This document shows, piece by piece, positions 1 to 5,070 of a stretch of DNA of 8,380 bases. Every line of letters begins with the position of its first letter. The first letter of the stretch is position 1. Both the position numbers and the translations under genes were made by a program. The DNA lies in NCBI GenBank assembly GCA_964430375.1, contig CAYSEZ010000046.1, forward strand, positions 1 through 8,380. The letters run 5' to 3'. The stretch is from HGM10836 sp964430375. Its GTDB lineage: Bacteria > Bacillota_I > Bacilli_A > RF39 > UBA660. The notes beneath the pieces were generated by a model. That model searched no databases. It was given only the letters and a program-made list of their open reading frames with translations, and was not told where the DNA came from.

Positions 1-46
1 TTGCACTTTACTTGCACCTTTAAATGTGCTAATATGGTAATATAGG

Positions 47-103
47 AAAGTTGCAAAGATTATAGAGAGAAGAAAACTCTCTTTTTTCTTGCAACTTTTT
101 TTT
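47..103 (+). terminator. Strong intrinsic terminator or attenuator hairpin
   Basis: AAAGTTGCAA (47-56) pairs perfectly with TTGCAACTTT (89-98). Inside it AGAGAG (64-69) pairs with CTCTCT (77-82) around a 7-base loop. The outer stem runs into eight consecutive T (96-103). This is the form of a Rho-independent terminator on the + strand. No gene end is seen immediately upstream within the 46 bases available, so it either ends a gene or RNA beyond the left edge or acts as an attenuator in a leader RNA. The identity of the transcript it terminates is unknown. Confidence 0.75.
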
Positions 104-246
104 GGTGGAGGGAAGGAGGTAAAAAAATTATATAATTATTTATCTAATTGGTTTGAAATATAACTAATTTTTTTGTGTTTTAATAATTTTAATATAAAGT
201 CTTATAGTTTGTCATATTTCATAAAATTAAAGGAGAGGTGTATATA

Positions 247-339
247 GTGAATATAACTGAAACTTTCGATAAAAATAAAAACTTGGATGATTTAATAGAG
301 GAGTACTTAAAATTAATGTTAGAAAATAGTAAGCAATAA
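247..339 (+). CDS. Small 30-aa ORF ahead of the recombinase (hypothetical)
   Basis: A GTG-initiated reading frame of 30 codons ends at TAA 337-339. It has a very good ribosome-binding site: AGGAGAGG at 231-238, 8 bases before the start. The product begins MNITETFDKN and is acidic, with an amphipathic-looking LDDLIEEYLKLMLEN segment that could form one helix. No domain is recognised. It lies 59 bases upstream of the recombinase in the same direction, so the two may be co-transcribed. It could be a small element protein such as a regulator or directionality accessory, or a leader peptide whose translation influences the hairpins that follow. The strong RBS and correct spacing are the main support; the function is unknown. 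Confidence 0.6.
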   Translation: MNITETFDKNKNLDDLIEEYLKLMLENSKQ

Positions 340-366
340 AGGATTGTGGTATAATTATATTGCTTA
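330..366 (+). other. Inverted repeat spanning the small-ORF stop codon
   Basis: TAAGCAATA (330-338) is the exact reverse complement of TATTGCTTA (358-366), giving a 9-bp stem with a 19-base loop. The left arm contains the last codons of the small ORF and the first two bases of its stop codon. No T-run follows, so it is not a normal terminator. A TATAAT hexamer (350-355) lies in the loop, but no matching -35 box was found. It may be an RNA structure that ribosomes on the small ORF would open, or a protein-binding dyad. Confidence 0.5.
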
Positions 367-372
367 TTCAAA

Positions 373-407
373 GTTATACACACTGGAAGGAGTAGTAAGT
401 GTATAAC
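373..407 (+). promoter_or_regulatory. Inverted repeat enclosing the recombinase RBS and start codon
   Basis: GTTATACAC (373-381) and GTGTATAAC (399-407) are perfect 9-bp inverted repeats 17 bases apart. The loop contains the Shine-Dalgarno GGAAGGAG (385-392). The right arm begins with the recombinase GTG start codon (399-401). In RNA the stem would bury the start codon; in DNA the dyad could be an operator for a repressor or for the recombinase itself. Either reading suggests control of recombinase production. The repeat is seen directly; the regulatory role is inferred. Confidence 0.55.
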
Positions 408-2024
408 AATATAATACAAGCACCAAGTTTTTATAGAGTTGGAATTTATATTAGATTATCAGAAAGTGATGAAGATAAAACTTATGAGTCAGATAGTGAG
501 AGTGTCATTAATCAAAGACATTTATTAATGGATTATGTAAGAGAAAATGGGTTTACATTTATTGATGAATATGTTGATGATGGATATACTGGTACAAATT
601 TTGATAGACCTTCATTTCAAAGATTATTAAAAGATATTGAATGTGGTCGAATCAATTGTGTAATCACGAAAGATTTATCAAGACTAGGTAGAGATTATAT
701 AAAATGTGGTTATTATGTAGAACAATATTTTCCACAGAAGAAAATTAGATATATTTCTATATTAGATCAAGTTGATACCTTTTTAGAAAGTGCTAATAAC
801 GATATAGCACCATTTAAAGCTTTATTTAATGATATGACTAGTAAAGATACTTCAAAGAAAATTCGCTCAATATTAAGAAATAAAAAAGAGCAGGGAAAAT
901 TTATTGGAAGTAAACCATGTTATGGTTATATGAGAGACCCACTTGATAAAGGACATTTAATACCTAATCCAGAAGTTGCTCCTGTTGTTAAAAAGATATT
1001 TAATATGGCTTATTCAGGTACAGGTATTAGCGATATTGTTTCATACTTAAATGGTAATAATATAAAATGTCCAAGTGTTTATAAAGGAACAAAGTCATCA
1101 GCCAGACAAAAATGTAATCAGTGGACTATATCTTCAGTAAATAAAATATTAAAAAATAGAATGTACACAGGAGATATGGTTCAAAATGTCCAAACTAAAT
1201 TAAGTTATAAATCACAAAAAAAAGTTTCGTTAGAAAAGGAATTTTGGATAATTGTTGAAAATACTCATGAACCTCTTGTTAGCAAAACAATATTTGAAGC
1301 AATACAAAATGCACCTGCTAGAGTAAGAACTACCCATTGTAATAGAGAAAAAAGATTATTAGAAAATTTACTTGTATGCAAGGAATGTGGTAACTCTTTA
1401 AGTGTTTTATATAGAAAAAATAAAAACTATAAAGATGGAAAATATTGGAGCGTTAATTGCAATAAATATGCTAGAGATCCTAGAAGACATTTATGTTATC
1501 CTCATTTTTTTCCTTATGATAAGTTAGAAGACAAAATAATGACTGTCATAAAAAATACTTGTCAAAAGTATTTAGAAACTTTAAATATTAAAGAATTATC
1601 ATTGAAAGTATTACAAAATAGAAGGCAGGACAAGTGTGGAAAACAAAATGAAAAGATACAACTATTACAAGAAATAGATGAATTAAAAAGAAAGTCTGAT
1701 GCTTTATATGATGATAAGTTTAAAGGGATAATTACTGAAAATTCTTATATAAGAATGTCTGAACAAGTTGAAAAAAGAATATCAACTTTAAGCTATAGAA
1801 TTAATGAAATAGATAATGAAGAAAATAAATTTAAAGAAGATATCAAAGAAATAGCAAAATATGAAAATCAAATTAAATCACTTTTAAACTTAGATAAACC
1901 TAATAGAGAACTTATAAAAACATTGGTAAAGAATATTTATATTGATAAAGATAGAAATATAGAAATTCAATATAGATTTAAGGTGCTAGATGATATAAGA
2001 ACTAATTATGATGAAATAAATTAA
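399..2024 (+). CDS. Large serine recombinase (site-specific integrase/excisionase)
   Basis: This 541-aa protein should cut and rejoin DNA at att sites to integrate or excise its element. The N-terminal resolvase domain (about 13-165) has the nucleophile in YIRLSES (Ser21), the motif EYVDDGYTGTNFDRP (57-71) and DLSRLGRD (92-99) with the catalytic-type arginines. A recombinase domain follows (about 170-305). A zinc ribbon has Cys327, Cys330, Cys354 and Cys366. A long charged coiled-coil segment (about 415-495) is typical of the family and controls synapsis direction. Length and domain order match the Tn4451/TnpX-like and phage large serine recombinases and are complete, with no frameshift. The GTG start is supported by GGAAGGAG (385-392), 6 bases upstream. 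The stop lies only about 60 bases from the junction with the broken amidase, so this is the enzyme most likely to have made that insertion. Confidence 0.93.
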   Translation: MYNNIIQAPSFYRVGIYIRLSESDEDKTYESDSESVINQRHLLMDYVRENGFTFIDEYVDDGYTGTNFDRPSFQRLLKDIECGRINCVITKDLSRLGRDYIKCGYYVEQYFPQKKIRYISILDQVDTFLESANNDIAPFKALFNDMTSKDTSKKIRSILRNKKEQGKFIGSKPCYGYMRDPLDKGHLIPNPEVAPVVKKIFNMAYSGTGISDIVSYLNGNNIKCPSVYKGTKSSARQKCNQWTISSVNKILKNRMYTGDMVQNVQTKLSYKSQKKVSLEKEFWIIVENTHEPLVSKTIFEAIQNAPARVRTTHCNREKRLLENLLVCKECGNSLSVLYRKNKNYKDGKYWSVNCNKYARDPRRHLCYPHFFPYDKLEDKIMTVIKNTCQKYLETLNIKELSLKVLQNRRQDKCGKQNEKIQLLQEIDELKRKSDALYDDKFKGIITENSYIRMSEQVEKRISTLSYRINEIDNEENKFKEDIKEIAKYENQIKSLLNLDKPNRELIKTLVKNIYIDKDRNIEIQYRFKVLDDIRTNYDEIN

Positions 2025-2083
2025 AAAAAGAAATATTAGTAAAATTAAGAAAAAATAATAGCCTAATCACATATTTTTCTTCC

Positions 2084-2093
2084 CGAGGTGGAG
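2084..2093. other. Probable right attachment junction (attR)
   Basis: Downstream of 2087 the sequence encodes GGDGAEVVYALRN, recognisable as mid-domain Amidase_3. Upstream it encodes nothing like the family's SxHxNA motif, which should come immediately before. The switch therefore falls within roughly CGAGGTGGAG (2084-2093). Large serine recombinases cross over at a 2-bp core inside a short conserved target, so the core is probably inside GGTGGA, but the exact two bases cannot be fixed without the other end or an empty site. AAGAAAAA (2047-2054) and TTTTTCTT (2074-2081) form an imperfectly centred dyad on the element side that may belong to the recombinase-binding arm. Confidence 0.6.
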
Positions 2094-3190
2094 ATGGTGC
2101 AGAAGTAGTATATGCACTTCGTAATGATGAAACACTTGCAAAAAGTATATTAAATGAAATAAGTAAAGAAGGACAAAATATAAGAAGTTACTATCAAAGA
2201 AGATTACCAAGTGATCCAAGTAAAGACTATTACTTTATTTTAAGAGAAACAGGTAAAACACAGCCACTTTTAATAGAATATGGTTTTATAGATAGTTCAA
2301 AAGATGATGTAATCCAGCTTCAAAATAACTTGCTTGACTATGGCGAAGCAGTAGTACGTGCAGTTGCTAATTATATTGGTGTTCCTTATACAAGTGGTAC
2401 TCCAACCGATAATGTTTACGCTGTAAAAAAAGGAGATTCACTTTACAGCATTGCAAATACATATGGTGTAAATGTAAATGACTTAAAAAATGCAAACAAC
2501 TTGACAGGTAATTTACTTCAAATAGGACAAACACTAATAATACCAACCACATCTACTATAACACCAAGCGATTATGAAGTATATACTGTAAAGAAGAATG
2601 ATAATCTATGGGATATAGCAAACACTTATGGCGTTAGTGTAAATGATTTAATCAGTTTAAACAATTTAGGTACTACAATGCTCCAAATAGGACAACAATT
2701 ACTTATTCCAAAAAAAGAAACAACTTTAGATAATATTTATATAGTAAAAAATGGTGATAGTCTATGGTCTATAGCAAACTCTTACAACCTAACAGTAGAT
2801 GAATTAAAGAATGCAAATAACTTAACAACAAATATCTTATCAGTAGGACAACAATTACTTATTCCAGAAAAAGAAACCACAAATGATTCTAATAATATTA
2901 CATATATTGTTCAAAGTGGAGATAGTCTATGGTCTATAGCAAAAAAATATAATATTAATGTAAACGACTTAAAAAGTGCAAATAACTTGACAAGCAATTT
3001 ACTCCAAATAGGGCAAAAACTAATTATACCATCAGATGTAAACTATACATATTATACTGTCCAAACTGGAGATAGTTTATGGAAAATAGCAAACACTTTT
3101 GATGTAAATATAAACGATTTAATAAGTGTAAATAATCTGACAAATGATATTCTTAAAATAGGACAAGTTCTTTTAATACCAAATAAATAG
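2087..3190 (+). pseudogene. 3' part of LysM-containing N-acetylmuramoyl-L-alanine amidase, split by the element
   Basis: The open frame runs from just after TGA 2012-2014 to TAG 3188-3190, but only residues from GGDGAEVVYALRN (2087) on are amidase. About 100 residues of the Amidase_3 C-terminal half remain, including LLIEYGFIDS with the conserved catalytic-type Glu (codon 2276-2278). Five LysM domains follow. The intact enzyme would cleave the bond between N-acetylmuramic acid and L-alanine in peptidoglycan, with LysM anchoring it to glycan. The N-terminal zinc ligands (the DPGHGG-type His, the Glu and the SxHxNA His) are absent. The first in-frame standard start is TTG at 2330, which has no Shine-Dalgarno and would leave no catalytic domain. 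The reading frame is otherwise undamaged over more than 360 codons, so the interruption is either recent or reversible. A cotJ operon follows 88 bases later, which hints at a sporulation role. Confidence 0.85.
2414..3181 (+). repeat. Five tandem LysM domains
   Basis: Five LysM units of about 44 residues lie at roughly 2414-2545, 2579-2710, 2735-2866, 2900-3031 and 3050-3181. Each follows the pattern Y-x-V-x-x-G/N-D-S/N-L-W/Y-x-I-A, then N-x-L and I/V-G-Q-x-L-x-I-P. Linkers are 6 to 11 residues. Units 2, 3 and 4 share long near-identical nucleotide runs, for example GGACAACAATTACTTATTCC at the ends of units 2 and 3, and AGTCTATGGTCTATAGCAAA in units 3 and 4. This shows recent internal duplication or gene conversion. 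LysM binds N-acetylglucosamine-containing glycan such as peptidoglycan. Confidence 0.9.
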
Positions 3191-3213
3191 AGAGGATAAC
3201 TTTCTATTTATTT
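3181..3213 (+). terminator. AT-rich hairpin terminator after the LysM gene
   Basis: AAATAAATAGAGAG (3181-3194) pairs with CTTTCTATTTATTT (3200-3213), allowing one G-U pair, around the 5-base loop GATAA. The right arm is T-rich and continues TTAAATTT. The amidase/LysM stop codon (3188-3190) lies in the left arm. The stem is long but has few G-C pairs, so termination strength is uncertain. It separates the split amidase from the cotJ operon. Confidence 0.55.
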
Positions 3214-3232
3214 TAAATTTAGGTAATTTATC

Positions 3233-3240
3233 TATACACT
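3233..3240 (+). promoter_or_regulatory. Candidate -10 element for the cotJ operon
   Basis: TATACACT (3233-3240) matches 6 of 8 positions of the mother-cell sigma-E -10 consensus CATACAAT. It would place the transcript start near 3247, leaving a leader of about 30 bases that contains the GGAGGT RBS (3267-3272). No convincing -35 box of sigma-E or sigma-A type was found at the right distance, since the region upstream is almost all A and T. The assignment rests mainly on knowledge that cotJ operons are sigma-E controlled in Bacillus. Confidence 0.3.
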
Positions 3241-3278
3241 ATTTAACTAGTGACATATTATAAGATGGAGGTAATGTT

Positions 3279-3689
3279 ATGAATAACTATAATTATAATT
3301 ATCTAAATAATATGAATAGTGTAAATAATATGAATCAATCTCTAGCAGAACCTTATGAAGCTTTTGTAAAAGGTAATTTATTTAATAACTTATATGATCC
3401 ATATAAAAATTATAAACCAAATATGTTAAATCCTAGTAATGAACAAGAATATGCATTAATGTTAGTACAAATATATGATTTTTGTACACATGAATTAACT
3501 TTATATTTAGATAATTATCCAAATGATTCTAATATGATTAAATTAAGAGATGAATATAGTAATGCTCTTAAAGAATCTATTAATCAGTATGAAATGAAAT
3601 ATGGTCCTTTAAGTTTAAGTAGTAATACTTTAAGTGTTACACCTTGGGCTTGGGATACAAAAAAATGGCCATGGGAGGGAAATAACTAA
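3279..3689 (+). CDS. Fused CotJA/CotJB-like spore coat protein
   Basis: The 136-aa product joins two small coat proteins that are normally separate. After an Asn/Tyr/Met-rich leader (1-20), LAEPYEAFVKGNLFNNLYDPY (about 22-42) resembles the C-terminal half of CotJA. From about residue 54, NEQEYALMLVQIYDF and LYLDNYPND, ending in the Trp-rich WAWDTKKWPWEG tail, match CotJB, which in Bacillus is about 87 aa. CotJ proteins assemble with CotJC in the spore coat. The ATG has GGAGGT (3267-3272) 6 bases upstream. It overlaps cotJC by one base (TAATG), and its own terminal PWEG codons supply the purine-rich RBS for cotJC, so the two are translationally coupled. A sequencing frameshift is not needed to explain the fusion, because the frame is continuous with no duplicated start. 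The name follows the CotJB half. Confidence 0.85.
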   Translation: MNNYNYNYLNNMNSVNNMNQSLAEPYEAFVKGNLFNNLYDPYKNYKPNMLNPSNEQEYALMLVQIYDFCTHELTLYLDNYPNDSNMIKLRDEYSNALKESINQYEMKYGPLSLSSNTLSVTPWAWDTKKWPWEGNN

Positions 3690-4255
3690 TGTGGAAATAT
3701 GTTAAATCTTTACAATATCCTATTGATATAAAAAAGAAAAATTTAAAAATGGCTAAAGCTATTATAACACAGTATGGAGGAGCAAACGGCGAGTTAGGTG
3801 CTGCACTTAGATATTTAAATCAAAGATATACTATGCCAGATGCAAAAGGTAAAGCATTATTGACTGATATCGGCACAGAAGAAATTGGGCATGTTGAAAT
3901 GGTTTGTACAATGGTTTCACAACTAATGAAAGGTGCTACTATTAAGGAAATAAAAGAAGCAGGTTTAGAAGGACAATACGCAGAACACAATATGGCTTTA
4001 TTTCCAACAGACTCAAACGGAGTACCATTTACTGCTGCATATTTTGCAGCAACAGGAGACCCAGTCGCAGATCTTGCTGAAGATATGGCTGCCGAAGAAA
4101 AAGCGCGTGCTACTTATGAAAACTTAATAGATTTAGCAGAAGACCCTGATGTAATTGGACCACTATTATTCTTAAGACAAAGAGAAATAATTCACTATAA
4201 TAGATTTAAAGAATTATATGAAGAATATATCTCTAAAGGATATGACCAAAAATAG
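3689..4255 (+). CDS. cotJC: CotJC, manganese-catalase-like spore coat protein
   Basis: At 188 aa this is essentially full length for CotJC (189 aa in B. subtilis). It has the ferritin-like four-helix fold of manganese catalases. Expected metal ligands are visible: Glu35 in GELGAALRY, Glu65 and His68 in TEEIGHVEM, Glu136 in AAEEKARATYE and His169 in REIIHYNRF. The 33-residue spacing between the last Glu and His equals that of the Lactobacillus enzyme. It may break down hydrogen peroxide at the spore surface and is a structural coat component. The start ATG overlaps the cotJA/B stop by one base, with GGGAGG (3673-3678) upstream. The segment from 3780 to 4110 uses more G- and C-ending codons than the genes that follow. 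The last codons (DQK and stop) are built into the terminator hairpin. Confidence 0.93.
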   Translation: MWKYVKSLQYPIDIKKKNLKMAKAIITQYGGANGELGAALRYLNQRYTMPDAKGKALLTDIGTEEIGHVEMVCTMVSQLMKGATIKEIKEAGLEGQYAEHNMALFPTDSNGVPFTAAYFAATGDPVADLAEDMAAEEKARATYENLIDLAEDPDVIGPLLFLRQREIIHYNRFKELYEEYISKGYDQK

Positions 4256-4267
4256 TTTGGTCTTTTT
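4244..4267 (+). terminator. Intrinsic terminator of the cotJ operon
   Basis: GACCAAA (4244-4250) pairs with TTTGGTC (4256-4262) around the loop AATAG, followed by five T (4263-4267). The 5' arm encodes the end of CotJC and the TAG stop codon lies in the loop. The next promoter begins three bases after the T-run, so the two operons are cleanly separated. Confidence 0.8.
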
Positions 4268-4269
4268 AA

Positions 4270-4298
4270 TTGAAAAATTTATAATTTTGTAGTATACT
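4270..4298 (+). promoter_or_regulatory. Sigma-A promoter of the dehydrogenase operon
   Basis: TTGAAA (4270-4275) and TATACT (4293-4298) are separated by exactly 17 bases, each matching 5 of 6 consensus positions. Transcription should start near 4304-4305, giving a leader of only about 16 bases that carries GAGGTGAT (4311-4318) just before the ATG at 4321. This suggests vegetative, housekeeping expression, unlike the cotJ genes. Confidence 0.8.
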
Positions 4299-4320
4299 AA
4301 ACACGATTTAGAGGTGATTT

Positions 4321-5070
4321 ATGAAATTAAAAGATAAAGTTGCTATAATAACAGGTGCATCTTCTGGTATAGGAAGAAGTACTGCGTTAGAAATGGCTAA
4401 AGAAGGATGTAATTTAATACTTACTTACTTTACTAATAAAGATGAAATAGAAAAGTTAAAAAATGAGTTAGAAACTAATTATTTTATAAAAGTATTAATT
4501 TATAAATTAGATTTATCTATAGAAGAAGATATTAACAATCTTGTTAAAAACTCTATAGATGAATTTAAACATATTGATATACTTATTAATAATGCTGGTA
4601 TTGCAATAGATACTTTAGTAGAAGACAAAACTAAAGATAATTTTTTAAAGATATTAGATACTAATTTAGTCGGAGCATTTTTACTTTCTAGGTTAGTAGG
4701 AAATCATATGTTTTCTAATAGATATGGAAAAATAATAAATGTTAGTTCTACAAATGCTTTGGAATCATATTATCCTTATAGTTTAGATTATGATGCATCA
4801 AAAGCAGGTTTAATATCTTTAACTCATAATTTAGCACTTATTTATAAACCATATGTAAATGTAAATGCAGTTGCACCTGGTTGGATAGATACAAAAATGA
4901 ATGTTAATTTAAGTTTAGAATTTAAAGAGGAAGAAATAAGTAAAATATATATGAATCGATTTGGAAATCCAAATGAAGTAGCAAAGGTTATAACTTTTTT
5001 AGCAAGTGATGATTCTAGTTATATAAACAATGAAGTAATAAGAGTAGATGGAGGTAGTAGTCATGTTTGA
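4321..5070 (+). CDS. FabG-like short-chain dehydrogenase/reductase (SDR)
   Basis: This 249-aa protein is a classical SDR, using NAD(P)H to reduce or oxidise a carbonyl or hydroxyl group. Motifs seen are the dinucleotide site TGASSGIG (11-18), Asp64 in KLDLS, NNAG (90-93), Asn115, catalytic Ser143 (or Ser142), Tyr157 and Lys161 in DYDASKAG, VAPGWIDT (184-191) and the C-terminal VDGG. Length fits FabG, the 3-ketoacyl-ACP reductase, but the neighbours are not fatty-acid genes, so the substrate is open. The insert before the catalytic Tyr (ALESYYPYSLDY) is Tyr-rich. It is first in a two-gene operon with a strong promoter. The last codons, GATGGAGGT, act as RBS for the next gene, which starts before this one stops. 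Confidence 0.88.
   Translation: MKLKDKVAIITGASSGIGRSTALEMAKEGCNLILTYFTNKDEIEKLKNELETNYFIKVLIYKLDLSIEEDINNLVKNSIDEFKHIDILINNAGIAIDTLVEDKTKDNFLKILDTNLVGAFLLSRLVGNHMFSNRYGKIINVSSTNALESYYPYSLDYDASKAGLISLTHNLALIYKPYVNVNAVAPGWIDTKMNVNLSLEFKEEEISKIYMNRFGNPNEVAKVITFLASDDSSYINNEVIRVDGGSSHV

Larger units (their letters stand above)
1..2088 (+). mobile_element. Right end of a serine-recombinase integrative element (partial)
   Basis: The stretch from the left edge to about 2088 is read as the terminal part of an integrated element. It ends with a large serine recombinase gene. Some 60 bases after the recombinase stop, the sequence changes abruptly into the middle of an amidase coding frame. No 5' amidase coding sequence is found in 1-400 in any forward frame, so the left end of the element must lie outside the window. 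Recombinase genes of this family usually sit at one end of their element beside the attachment site, which fits. Whether the element is a prophage, an ICE or a small transposon cannot be told, because no other cargo is visible. The left boundary given here is only the window edge. Confidence 0.75.

Noticed and set aside
104..110. GGTGGAG, identical to 2087-2093, as the left attachment core (attL) of a 2-kb element
   Set aside because: The sequence left of 104 encodes no amidase in any frame and is a terminator hairpin. A 7-base match in purine-rich DNA is easily chance.
350..355. TATAAT as -10 of a dedicated recombinase promoter
   Set aside because: No -35-like hexamer occurs 15 to 19 bases upstream. 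It remains possible but cannot be supported.
219..419. Minus-strand open frame of 66 codons opposite the small ORF
   Set aside because: It has low-complexity Ile/Leu/Tyr-rich composition, no RBS, and lies opposite a + strand ORF with a strong RBS.
2367..2552. Minus-strand open frame opposite the first LysM unit
   Set aside because: It is the complement of a clear LysM domain and its His/Leu-rich product has no features.
2330..3190. A complete LysM protein starting at TTG 2330
   Set aside because: There is no Shine-Dalgarno before it, and the frame continues upstream through clear Amidase_3 sequence, so the TTG is an internal Leu codon of a split gene.
3254..3261. CATATTAT as a sigma-E -10 box for cotJ
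   Set aside because: Transcription would start at about 3267, inside the RBS, leaving no usable leader.
5048..5062. ATG 5048 as start of the PLP-enzyme gene
   Set aside because: It overlaps the GGAGGT RBS and has none of its own. The ATG at 5063 has ideal spacing, and the extra residues MEVVV are just the RBS read as codons.
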